Origin: Roseihalotalea indica
GTDB taxonomy: Bacteria; Bacteroidota; Bacteroidia; Cytophagales; Cyclobacteriaceae
Assembly (NCBI RefSeq): GCF_022458895.1
Contig: NZ_JAINFL010000002.1
Coordinates: 1,116,001 to 1,180,000 of the forward strand
DNA length: 64,000 nucleotides
Direction of reading: 5' to 3'
This document shows positions 27,805 through 35,349 of this stretch, in pieces; position 1 is the first letter of the stretch; the number at the start of each line of letters is the position of its first letter. Under the pieces are notes generated by a model. The model was not told the DNA's origin and did no database searches. It saw only the letters and a program-made list of their open reading frames with translations. A program made the position numbers and the translations under genes.

Positions 27805-27987
27805 TTAGCGATGATAGATAGTAGTATCAGGCATCTCGTGAGGATCAACCTCCCGCACCTCACCATTGACCGAAACCACCACCGGGCTGTTCTTCTGTCT
27901 CTTGAAGATAATCATCTTCCGGTAAGCTTCTTCTAGCCCTCTTGCTATCTTATCAAGTTCAGGATCTTGCTTTTTCTGCTTACTCAT
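27805..27987 (-). CDS. 60-residue partner of the zeta-like kinase, putative antitoxin
   Basis: ATG at 27987, overlapping the last 8 bp of the kinase gene, so translation is coupled. It begins M-S-K-Q-K-K-Q-D-P-E-L-D-K-I-A, then a helix A-R-G-L-E-E-A-Y-R-K-M and a short beta stretch V-V-V-S-V-N-G-E. A longer frame starting at 28089 lies inside the kinase gene and is not preferred. The small size, coupling and position suggest an antitoxin or regulator of the kinase. It does not look like classical epsilon. The toxin is encoded first, the reverse of most type II loci. Confidence 0.7.
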   Translation of the reverse strand: MSKQKKQDPELDKIARGLEEAYRKMIIFKRQKNSPVVVSVNGEVREVDPHEMPDTTIYHR

Positions 27988-28558
27988 TATATTTTCTATT
28001 AAGTTCGTTCCAAATTTTACGGCTAAATATATCAGTCGTTTTTCCCTCTCCTTTAGCGATAATCTGGTAAGATTGCCCCGAGTTGTCAATCAACATCCAA
28101 ATATCTACTATAGGTTGATACAATGTAAAGAAATTTTGTAAACCGTTCTCGTACCGACGCCGAATCACATTTTCAGGAATATTATGGCCTCCTTCCCTAA
28201 CCCGGCTGCTCACTCGCTTTACAGCTAAATCGGGGGTATTTAGCCAAAAAAATAGCAAAGTTACCTTATAACCTTCCTCTTGAGCTTGTTTTGTGAAGTT
28301 AACATAACTTCGAGTAGAAAGGGTCGTCTCGAAAGCAAAATCTTCTCCTGCCATCATTAAATCTTTAATTCGGCTTAGCATTAATCTGCCCGCCTGAATA
28401 CTAACCTTCTCCGGCTGAAAAGGCGATAAACCTCGAGCTATCTCATCTGCATTCACAAACTCCTTGCATTCCAAAATATCGGGTAGCACTGTGTAGGAGG
28501 CAGTTGTTTTTCCAGCTCCATTACATCCTGCTATAATGTAGAGTTGCTTCATTGTCAA
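27980..28558 (-). CDS. Zeta-toxin-like P-loop kinase
   Basis: 192 residues. Walker A is G-C-N-G-A-G-K-T-T at about 11-19, followed by F-V-N-A-D-E-I-A-R-G-L-S-P and F-A-F-E-T-T-L-S-T-R, both typical of zeta/AAA_33 kinases. The R-V-R-E-G-G-H-N-I-P-E and R-R-R-Y-E-N-G motifs supply the lid. Zeta toxins phosphorylate UDP-N-acetylglucosamine and block cell-wall synthesis; many short chromosomal relatives are of unproven toxicity. Either Met at 28558 or 28552 could be the start. It is followed by the 60-residue partner, and both are on the minus strand in an AT-rich segment. Confidence 0.82.
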   Translation of the reverse strand: MTMKQLYIIAGCNGAGKTTASYTVLPDILECKEFVNADEIARGLSPFQPEKVSIQAGRLMLSRIKDLMMAGEDFAFETTLSTRSYVNFTKQAQEEGYKVTLLFFWLNTPDLAVKRVSSRVREGGHNIPENVIRRRYENGLQNFFTLYQPIVDIWMLIDNSGQSYQIIAKGEGKTTDIFSRKIWNELNRKYNE

Positions 28559-28882
28559 TAAATATGTGAAAGTGGAGTTTGCTATTCTAAATGTTTCTAT
28601 GAAATACCTTAATAATTTGAGTATGCTATTATGCGCTAAAGCGTTTGCAGAGAGGATTTATGAGATATTAAATCTTATTTCTACGATCGCTCAATATCTG
28701 CAATCCCCTGCGAGAAAGGTAATATTTTGCCAATTCTGTTTTTTAATAAACTATATGAGATGGTTTCTCTATGCTAGGATTTATGGAAATATTTTATTGT
28801 ATGTCTACTTTTAAGAGATAAATTCAGAAGAAAGAGTTGCTAAATATTTCTATAAAAGGGATTTTTTATCAAATATCTGACA
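28559..28882. other. AT-rich divergent spacer
   Basis: About 324 bp between divergent accessory genes. A plus-strand frame at 28566-28814 (82 codons) has no recognisable features and weak codon preference, and is not called. Probably holds the promoters of the kinase pair and of the 28883 gene. Confidence 0.5.
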
Positions 28883-29401
28883 ATGAATTCTCACCAAGTA
28901 CAATATCTCATTGATTTACCAAAAAAAATTATAGATAACAATGTATTACTAGAGCAAAAGACCATTCTGTTAAAGGCTCCTTTTCAGCAGCGTTATCCTC
29001 TTTTTTCTGAAGAAGATGATACTTTTTCTTTTTTCGTAGAAGTTTTTCAGAGCAGCAAAAATTTGCTCAAAGTTACCTTTCATTTCCAGGAAGATAATGC
29101 TAACTATGGACTATTGAGAGTAGATTATGGGGGGAGGCACAAAAATCCAGAGATAGCCAATGAGTTTGTGCCAAAAAGCTTTCATCCTTATTGTGGACAA
29201 TGGCTTAGCGAGCCTCATATTCATTATTCTATAGAAGGATATAAACCTCTGGCTTGGGCGATACCGTTAGAGGAAGATAGTTTTCTTGTGAAAACTATTA
29301 ATTCAACTACGGAAATTTCTAAAGCACTTTCAACGTTTTTTAAGAAAATCAATTTATTAACTGAGTTAATAATAACCGTACAGACTGATGTTTTCTCATG
29401 A
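28883..29401 (+). CDS. Protein of unknown function paired with a DUF1828-type protein (DUF6978-like)
   Basis: 172 residues, no signal peptide or membrane helix. It begins with a helix (M-N-S-H-Q-V-Q-Y-L-I-D-L-P-K-K-I), then a beta-rich core containing F-S-F-F-V-E-V-F-Q, L-L-R-V-D-Y-G-G-R-H and F-H-P-Y-C-G-Q-W, with H-I-H-Y near the C-terminal third. My association with DUF6978, a family often seen next to DUF1828 proteins, is from memory and unverified. The stop overlaps the next start by 14 bp, so the two are translationally coupled. The gene is AT-rich and has no homologue in the rest of the window. The shared His/Arg/Asp pattern hints at a nucleic-acid-related or enzymatic role, unproven. 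Confidence 0.8.
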   Translation: MNSHQVQYLIDLPKKIIDNNVLLEQKTILLKAPFQQRYPLFSEEDDTFSFFVEVFQSSKNLLKVTFHFQEDNANYGLLRVDYGGRHKNPEIANEFVPKSFHPYCGQWLSEPHIHYSIEGYKPLAWAIPLEEDSFLVKTINSTTEISKALSTFFKKINLLTELIITVQTDVFS

Positions 29402-30209
29402 AATTGACAATCATATTAAGATAGAATCATTAGTCAGTGATTACTATACTTTTTTGAAGGACAATACTATTGTGCAAACAAATGCACAAGGTAGTTGGAC
29501 GCAGATCAGTACTCCATTACTAGACACCTTTAATGATAGTATAGATATCTATGCAAAACAGCAAAATGGATACATAGTAATTTCAGACGATGGACAAACA
29601 TTACGTAATCTAGAGTTAAGTGGCGTCAATATATCCCGTTCCCCCAAACGAAAGCAACTGTTTGAACAGGTACTTATTAACTATGGAGTGCAATATGAGA
29701 GTGAAAGAAAAGAGCTATTAGTAAGAGCAAGCGAAAAAGACTTTCCACAAAAGAAGTTTAATCTGCTTTCGTCAATCGTTGAGATTAATAATTTGTATGT
29801 TTTTTCCAAACACGCAGTGGCTTCAGCTTTTGCTGAAGATGTTGAAGCTTATTTAGACGAACAACAGCTAATTTATACTCCACATTTTATTTCGCGAGGT
29901 AGCACTGGGTTGGAGTTTACCTTTGATTTCCAAATAGCTTCTCGTAAGACAGAACTAGTTATCAAAGCATTCAATACCATAAACAGTATGAATTTGCCTC
30001 ACTTCCTTTTTGCTTGGAAGGACATAAAAGAAACTAGAGAGAAACAAGTAAAAAAAGAGGTAATTGGCTTGGCTATCATCAATGATGAAAAAGAAATAAA
30101 ATCAGAATATTTAACGGCTTTGCATTCAAAGGAGACAGTACATATACTATGGAGTCAGCGACATGCGCCAGATAGTATCAGAAAACTTCATCCCGTAGAA
30201 GCAGCATAA
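29388..30209 (+). CDS. DUF1828/DUF1829-like two-domain protein
   Basis: 273 residues. The N-terminal half (about 1-110) contains S-I-D-I-Y-A-K and Y-I-V-I-S-D-D-G-Q-T-L, which fits DUF1828; the C-terminal half (about 120-265) ends in a Trp/Lys-rich region with F-T-F-D-F-Q-I-A and V-I-K-A-F-N-T and fits DUF1829. No signal peptide. These domains occur in phage-related and accessory regions of many bacteria, and their function is unknown; a nuclease or anti-phage role has been suspected for genes in such contexts but is not established. It overlaps the upstream gene by 14 bp, so the pair probably acts together. The gene is more AT-rich than the housekeeping genes around it. Confidence 0.8.
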   Translation: MFSHEIDNHIKIESLVSDYYTFLKDNTIVQTNAQGSWTQISTPLLDTFNDSIDIYAKQQNGYIVISDDGQTLRNLELSGVNISRSPKRKQLFEQVLINYGVQYESERKELLVRASEKDFPQKKFNLLSSIVEINNLYVFSKHAVASAFAEDVEAYLDEQQLIYTPHFISRGSTGLEFTFDFQIASRKTELVIKAFNTINSMNLPHFLFAWKDIKETREKQVKKEVIGLAIINDEKEIKSEYLTALHSKETVHILWSQRHAPDSIRKLHPVEAA

Positions 30210-30742
30210 ATCTAAATTATCGTAAACTTTAAATTCTCTAAGCACTTCTAAAATTCTTTTCAGCAAATACTTGCAAGAGCAGAAGTAACTTTTTTATAAG
30301 AACAAATAAACACTTTTGAGTAATAATGCCATCTCTTAACACTGAGCAATACTTATACACTTAGGAAACATCTTCCCTGCCTTCCGGTAAGTTTTCCAGT
30401 TCATGGGGAAGGCTTTCCGGTCTTCGGGTAAAATGACCGGGGCGCAGGGAAGGCTTTCCAGTGCTGTGGTAAACTCTCCGGGTCACAGGGAAGACCTTCC
30501 AGGGCTGCGGAAAAAATTCCGGTGCATCGGGAAGACTTCCCGGTGCGCGGGCAAAAAATTTCTTACATCCGTCTTTACCATTCTGAAGTTCTCATACGCT
30601 CGATGGTGGGTAATTGGGCATCTGTTCCTCTTCAAGATGCTATCACCTCTCACATATGTAGGGAGTCCACTATAATATGATAGGGTGAGGGTAATCACTT
30701 GTGTATTTTTACGTTTTTATTGTACTTAAACATGAATTTACT
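30210..30742. other. Non-coding region holding the palindrome array
   Basis: 533 bp. 30210-30363 is AT-rich without visible features; 30364-30572 is the repeat array; 30573-30742 leads to the coiled-coil gene. The frames that cross the array (30403-30675 plus and 30483-30698 minus) only reflect the repeats and are not called. Confidence 0.6.
30364..30572. repeat. Array of ten 20-21 bp quasi-palindromic repeats
   Basis: Consecutive units of the form GG-A/T-AA-N3-5-T-C/T-CC followed by a variable 8-bp linker; examples are GGGAAGGCTTTCC, GGTAAACTCTCC, GGGAAGACCTTCC and GGAAAAAATTCC. Ten dyads are regularly spaced by about 20.5 bp, which is close to two helical turns; every second unit is most alike, giving a 41-bp higher-order repeat. 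It is AT-poor compared with its flanks and is not a multiple of three, so not a protein repeat. It lies 170 bp upstream of the coiled-coil gene and 155 bp after the DUF1828 gene. Confidence 0.85.
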
Positions 30743-31372
30743 ATGGAAAGACAGGATGTATTTCTGCAACGCACCTTTGTGGCGCTCACCAATCTGCTAA
30801 ACTCTCCCGAACTGCTGGAGGTAATGGCCGAGTACTCTTTTGATGAAAAGAAAGTGCGGCAGGGATTAAAAATGCACGGCAAAGTAGAAACCCTGACCTT
30901 GCAGCGAGAGCAGGCACAGGAGGCGCAATACCAGGCTACTCAGCTGCTCACCCAGGCTAAAGAAGACCTGATGAGTATCTATAGAAAACACCTGGAAACA
31001 GCCCGTCTGGCTTACCTGCGCGAAGCAGCTGACTATCAGGATACGCTGCATATTACTGCCACGGTGCCTCGGACTATGGTAGACTGTATCAAGCACATCA
31101 AGCGGTTCTACGCTCACGTTCCGGTACCCATGATGGAGAAATACCTGGTGCCCCAGAAAGAACTCACCGAAGCGAGCCGTCTGGCACAGCGGGTAAACGA
31201 GCTGCTGGCGCTTCAGATTAAAGCCAAAAGCCAGCCGCAGCAGCTCTCAGATCTGCGTCAGAAAGAACTGAATGCGTTGCAAGCCTGGATGCACCGCTTC
31301 GAGAAAATAGCCCGCATTGCTTTTGAAGAGCAACCCCAGCAACTGGAGGTTTTGGGTCACACGGTGAGGTAA
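30743..31372 (+). CDS. Coiled-coil protein of unknown function
   Basis: 209 residues from the ATG at 30743; an earlier in-frame start at 30701 falls in non-coding-looking sequence. It is almost entirely helical with many Gln, Glu, Lys and Ala, with long heptad-like stretches (about 50-95 and 140-205), and two similar halves: M-E-R-Q-D-V-F-L-Q-R near the start and M-E-K-Y-L-V-P-Q-K-E-L-T near residue 131 each begin a helical block. No membrane segment or signal. I recall similar proteins of about 200 residues in several Cytophagales, often in multiple copies, with no function assigned. A decayed relative lies at 27645, and the palindrome array is just upstream. Confidence 0.8.
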   Translation: MERQDVFLQRTFVALTNLLNSPELLEVMAEYSFDEKKVRQGLKMHGKVETLTLQREQAQEAQYQATQLLTQAKEDLMSIYRKHLETARLAYLREAADYQDTLHITATVPRTMVDCIKHIKRFYAHVPVPMMEKYLVPQKELTEASRLAQRVNELLALQIKAKSQPQQLSDLRQKELNALQAWMHRFEKIARIAFEEQPQQLEVLGHTVR

Positions 31373-31381
31373 GTGAGGGGA

Positions 31382-32581
31382 TTAGATGATCCCCTTCTTT
31401 CTTCGCTTCAACTCTTTCTCTACCAGAGCTAGCTCCCGGCTGCTTTGTCCGCGTACCGAAGTGTTTTCTTCCGCCCGGCGAAACAGGTACGGCATCACCG
31501 ACTCCAGTGGCCCGTAGGGGAGGTACTTGGCTACATTATAACCTGCTTCCGAAAGGTTAAACGAGATGTTATCGCTCATGCCGAAGAGTTGGGCAAAATA
31601 CACTCGGGGGTCATCGGGTTTCATAGAGTGCTTGCCCATCAGCATGGTAAGGTAATAATTGCTGTATTCATTGTGGGAGCCTGATACGAGTGATACCCGT
31701 TGCTTGTGGTTAAGGCAAAATAGCTGAGCCCGGTTATAGTCTTCATCTGTGTCCTTCTTGGTCGCGTGAATCGGGTCAGGGTAGCCTTTTTCTTCAGCCC
31801 TCTCCCGTTCTTTCTCCATATAGGCGCCTCGCACCAGCTTGGCTCCCAGAAAATACTGATGGGTGACGGCCTGCTGGTAGGCTTTTCGCAAGTTATCCAG
31901 CATATCGCGGCGGTACATCTGGTAAGTATTGTAGACGATGACCTTTTCCTGGTTATAGCGTTTCATCATCTCATCAGCTAGGTCGTCAATCACTTCCTGT
32001 ATCCAGGATTCTTCTCCGTCAATAAATATTCCTACGTCAGCATCGTGGGCTGCCTGGCATAATCGGTTCAGGCGGGCTTTTCCTCGCTCGTAGGCTGCTT
32101 CCTGGTCGGGCGAGAGTTCTTTTCCGGCCTGTACTCGGGCCAGCAGTTTAAACCCAACAATGCCGGTGAGCTTGAATGCGCAAAAGGGCATGTCAGGGGA
32201 GTTCTTTGAGGCGGCAATGGTTCGTAGCGTTTCTTCGGTGGTATGGTCAAAGCCCGCTTCGGTTTTTTCTACTTCTACGGAGTAATCCAGGATGGTTTTT
32301 ACGTTATGGGAGGCCAGCATATGAATGGTGCCGGAGCATCCGGCAATGGTTTCGCCACCGCAGAATTGCTGGAAAAGCGTGTTTTTTAATACATTACGGA
32401 TGGGTAACTTTAATTTTAAAGCTAATTTTGTGACCTTCGTACCTACATTTGTCAGAATAGGATAATTGATAGTCTTAAAGAGCCAGTAGGTCTTCTGGAG
32501 ATCTTTATCGGATTTGTAGGAAAAAGCTATTTCGGTGTTATCAAAAGAAACCGGAAGCGCTTCAGTAAATACATATTCCAT
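31382..32581 (-). CDS. Proline dehydrogenase
   Basis: 399 residues, the monofunctional, eukaryote-like form common in Bacteroidota, not a PutA fusion. FAD-dependent barrel motifs include L-V-R-G-A-Y-M-E-K-E, G-S-H-N-E-Y-S-N, F-A-Q-L-F-G-M-S-D and, at the C-terminus, Y-L-P-Y-G-P-L-E-S-V-M-P-Y-L-F-R-R-A-E-E-N, which binds the substrate proline carboxylate. The enzyme oxidises proline to pyrroline-5-carboxylate and passes electrons to the quinone pool at the membrane. It converges on the coiled-coil gene with 9 bp between stops and diverges from the aromatic biosynthesis genes. Confidence 0.95.
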   Translation of the reverse strand: MEYVFTEALPVSFDNTEIAFSYKSDKDLQKTYWLFKTINYPILTNVGTKVTKLALKLKLPIRNVLKNTLFQQFCGGETIAGCSGTIHMLASHNVKTILDYSVEVEKTEAGFDHTTEETLRTIAASKNSPDMPFCAFKLTGIVGFKLLARVQAGKELSPDQEAAYERGKARLNRLCQAAHDADVGIFIDGEESWIQEVIDDLADEMMKRYNQEKVIVYNTYQMYRRDMLDNLRKAYQQAVTHQYFLGAKLVRGAYMEKERERAEEKGYPDPIHATKKDTDEDYNRAQLFCLNHKQRVSLVSGSHNEYSNYYLTMLMGKHSMKPDDPRVYFAQLFGMSDNISFNLSEAGYNVAKYLPYGPLESVMPYLFRRAEENTSVRGQSSRELALVEKELKRRKKGII

Positions 32582-32681
32582 AATTATTCATATACAAGGC
32601 CAACACTGTCAAAAGAAAGGCAGTCTACAAATTTCTCGTAATACATAAACTATCTCAGTAGGCATATTTGTTTAATACCCT

Positions 32682-33800
32682 ATGGAACTTACAGAATTAC
32701 ACCAGTGGAATGTTGGCAAGACTGACCCGCTCGTTATTGCCGGACCTTGCAGCGCTGAAACCGAAGAGCAATTATACGAAACGGTAAAAGCCGTAAAAGA
32801 ACAGGGCGTAACCCTGATGCGGGCTGGAGTATGGAAACCCCGTACCCGTCCTAATACCTTTGAAGGCATCGGGCAGGAAGCCTTGCAGTGGATTAAAGAT
32901 ATTAAGAAAGAGCTGAATGTACAGTTTGCCGTAGAGGTAGCTAACGCCATGCACGTGGAAGAGGCTCTGCATTACGGTATTGATGTGCTTTGGGTAGGAG
33001 CCCGCAGCACCGTTAGTCCATTTATTGTTCAGGAGATTGCCGATGCCCTGCGCGGTTGTGACGTGCCGGTGCTGGTGAAGAACCCGATTAACCCGGATCT
33101 GGCTCTATGGATTGGTGCCTTGGAGCGGTTGCATCAGGCCGGAGTTAAAAAGCTGGGGGCTATTCACCGGGGGTTCTCTACCTACCAGAAAACCCGTTTC
33201 CGTAACGTTCCTATGTGGCAGTTGCCCATTGAAATGAAGCGGCAGTTGCCCGACATCCCTATGATCTGCGACCCGAGCCATATTACCGGCAAGCGGGAGG
33301 TAGTAGCCGAAATCTCGCAGATTGCGATGGACCTGAACTTTGACGGGCTGATTATAGAAACCCACCGCGACCCGGAAAATGCCTGGAGTGATGCCCGCCA
33401 GCAGGTGACCCCACAGGCATTGGGCGAGATCATCCGAGGGTTGCAAATCCGAAAGCCTTCTTCCGAAGATATTGAATACATTACCCACCTAGAGGAACTA
33501 CGCACGCAGATTGACCATACTGACCGCGAAATGGTTGAGCTACTGGCTCATCGGTTGGATCTGGTGGCTCAAATAGGAGTCTGGAAAAAGAAGAACAACG
33601 TTGCTGCTTTTCAGCTTGAGCGCTGGAATAATGTATTTGAGTCGCGAAAAGACTGGGCTGAAGATCTGAATCTGCGCAAAAAGTTTATCGTAGATCTGTT
33701 TAATCTGATGCACGTTGAATCTATCCGTAAGCAAACCGAGGTGATGGATAATATTCAGAGCGAAAACGAAACAGAATCTGGTTTACGAGTAGAGTCATAA
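32682..33800 (+). CDS. Bifunctional 3-deoxy-7-phosphoheptulonate synthase / chorismate mutase
   Basis: 372 residues. The type I-beta (KdsA-like) DAHP synthase domain covers about 10-262 with V-I-A-G-P-C-S-A-E, G-V-W-K-P-R-T-R-P, V-K-N-P-I-N-P, A-I-H-R-G-F-S and I-C-D-P-S-H-I-T-G-K-R. An AroQ-type chorismate mutase follows, about 268-350, with L-R-T-Q-I-D-H-T-D-R-E-M-V-E and I-G-V-W-K-K-K. DAHP synthase joins PEP and erythrose 4-phosphate; the mutase makes prephenate. In this arrangement the mutase domain is thought also to give feedback control. It is first of a pair with aroB, 56 bp apart. Confidence 0.95.
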   Translation: MELTELHQWNVGKTDPLVIAGPCSAETEEQLYETVKAVKEQGVTLMRAGVWKPRTRPNTFEGIGQEALQWIKDIKKELNVQFAVEVANAMHVEEALHYGIDVLWVGARSTVSPFIVQEIADALRGCDVPVLVKNPINPDLALWIGALERLHQAGVKKLGAIHRGFSTYQKTRFRNVPMWQLPIEMKRQLPDIPMICDPSHITGKREVVAEISQIAMDLNFDGLIIETHRDPENAWSDARQQVTPQALGEIIRGLQIRKPSSEDIEYITHLEELRTQIDHTDREMVELLAHRLDLVAQIGVWKKKNNVAAFQLERWNNVFESRKDWAEDLNLRKKFIVDLFNLMHVESIRKQTEVMDNIQSENETESGLRVES

Positions 33801-33856
33801 AGAGCATTACTTATTGCCGCTAAATTTACTCAGTATACCCTGTATCCAGATAAACT

Positions 33857-34897
33857 ATGCCCGCTGAAAACGTTACGATTACCGAAGATATCACTACCAC
33901 CCTTTCTGGCTTTCTGAGTCAGGGAAACTTTACCCGGTTAGCAGTATTAGTTGATGAAAATACCGCCGCACATTGTTACCCGCTTGTTGCCTCAGTACTG
34001 CCTTCACCCCACACGGTGATTGAAATTAAAAGCGGCGAGTTGCATAAAAATCTGGATACCTGCACCACCATCTGGAACCAATTGACAGAAGCTCATTTTG
34101 ACCGTAAATCATTGCTGATCAATCTGGGGGGAGGAGTGATTGGTGACATGGGAGGGTTTTGTGCGGCCACCTATAAGCGGGGTATGCCTTTCATTAACCT
34201 GCCTACTACTTTACTGGCTCAGGTAGATGCCTCGGTAGGTGGTAAACTCGGTATTGATTTCCAAGGTTTTAAAAACCATATCGGCCTGTTTCAGGAGCCC
34301 CAGCGAGTATTTATTGATGCTGCATTCCTGCAAACCTTGCCCGAGCGGGAGCTTCGCTCTGGTTTTGCCGAGGTTATTAAACATGCCTTAATCAATGATG
34401 CCCGGTATTGGGCTACCCTGCGGGGAGCTTCTTTTACGAACCAGGACTGGAAAGCTCACATCGCTCATTCAGTACAGGTAAAATCACGGGTGGTGGGCGA
34501 AGACTTCCGAGAAGGGGGCTTACGGAAAATACTGAACTTCGGGCACACCATTGGCCATGCTATAGAAAGTTTCTTTCTGGAAACTGACCGTCCTTTGCTG
34601 CACGGTGAAGCTATTGCCGCCGGCATGGTGGCTGAAGCCTACCTCTCTGTTAAGCATAGCCGACTCTCGCCTGAAGAAGCCGAAGAGATTGAAGACTTTA
34701 TTATGGCCGTTTTTGGCCACTCTGAAATTCCGGCCGACGCAGCCGAAGCGATTGTGGCGCTCACCCGGCAGGATAAGAAAAACGATCAGCATACCATCCG
34801 TTGTACTTTATTAGAAGGTATTGGTACGGCTCAGTATGATGTGCCAGTTTCGGAAGAAGACATAAAAGAAGCCCTGGAGTATTACCGAGGGCTCTAG
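33857..34897 (+). CDS. aroB: 3-dehydroquinate synthase
   Basis: 346 residues, normal length. NAD and metal-binding landmarks are G-G-G-V-I-G-D-M-G-G-F, L-P-T-T-L-L-A-Q-V-D-A-S-V-G-G-K, F-A-E-V-I-K-H, L-N-F-G-H-T-I-G-H-A-I-E and H-G-E-A-I-A-A-G-M; these include the Glu and His zinc ligands. Converts DAHP to 3-dehydroquinate, the second shikimate step. It follows the DAHP synthase gene after 56 bp, and the third shikimate gene aroA is 450 bp downstream beyond a small minus-strand gene. Confidence 0.96.
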   Translation: MPAENVTITEDITTTLSGFLSQGNFTRLAVLVDENTAAHCYPLVASVLPSPHTVIEIKSGELHKNLDTCTTIWNQLTEAHFDRKSLLINLGGGVIGDMGGFCAATYKRGMPFINLPTTLLAQVDASVGGKLGIDFQGFKNHIGLFQEPQRVFIDAAFLQTLPERELRSGFAEVIKHALINDARYWATLRGASFTNQDWKAHIAHSVQVKSRVVGEDFREGGLRKILNFGHTIGHAIESFFLETDRPLLHGEAIAAGMVAEAYLSVKHSRLSPEEAEEIEDFIMAVFGHSEIPADAAEAIVALTRQDKKNDQHTIRCTLLEGIGTAQYDVPVSEEDIKEALEYYRGL

Positions 34898-34950
34898 TTA
34901 GTAAGAACAGTGCAGAATGGTCAATAGCATACCATTTGGCAAAGATGTTT

Positions 34951-35193
34951 TTATTTCTGCATTAGCTTTTTGCTGTACTTTTCCAGCTCATCTACTGCGC
35001 TGTCTGCCAAATCTTTAATACGTTCAGCACTTTCTTCCCAGGCATCTTCCAGATCATACAGTACGTCATTTGCTGATTTATTTAATCTTTTGCGGGTCTT
35101 CTGGCCGCTATTGGGTGCCACGAGCAAACCAGCCATAGTGCCGGCGATAGCTCCTAATAAAAAGGCAACAAGGGTTTTTCCTGAGTTATCCAT
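34951..35193 (-). CDS. YtxH domain protein
   Basis: 80 residues. An N-terminal glycine-rich transmembrane helix (L-V-A-F-L-L-G-A-I-A-G-T-M-A-G-L-L) is followed by A-P-N-S-G-Q-K-T-R-K-R, the YtxH signature, and a charged amphipathic helix to the end. YtxH proteins are small membrane-anchored proteins, linked to general stress in Bacillus, of unknown activity. It sits on the opposite strand between aroB and aroA. Confidence 0.85.
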   Translation of the reverse strand: MDNSGKTLVAFLLGAIAGTMAGLLVAPNSGQKTRKRLNKSANDVLYDLEDAWEESAERIKDLADSAVDELEKYSKKLMQK

Positions 35194-35349
35194 GCATAAA
35201 AAAGTTTCGGTGGAGTAAAAAATTAGCTTAATGCATCAATGTACGAAAAAAATAACTAGAACTTCAACCGCACTCTCCTCAAATTTTTTTGGATATTTGC
35301 ACGGATTGAGGCAATAGAGCCCACGTTTCGTACATAAACTGATTTTCTT

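Noticed and set aside
28566..28814. 82-codon frame upstream of the accessory pair
   Set aside because: AT-rich, low coding character, no homologue recognised, and it sits in a divergent promoter region.
30364..30572. Possible CRISPR array
   Set aside because: Unit length is about 20 bp, linkers are only 8 bp, no cas gene is present and the units are imperfect palindromes; it does not fit repeat-spacer structure.
30403..30675. Frame over the palindrome array encoding a Gly/Lys/Arg-rich peptide
   Set aside because: The 41-bp period is not a multiple of three, so the peptide repeats are by-products of DNA repeats.
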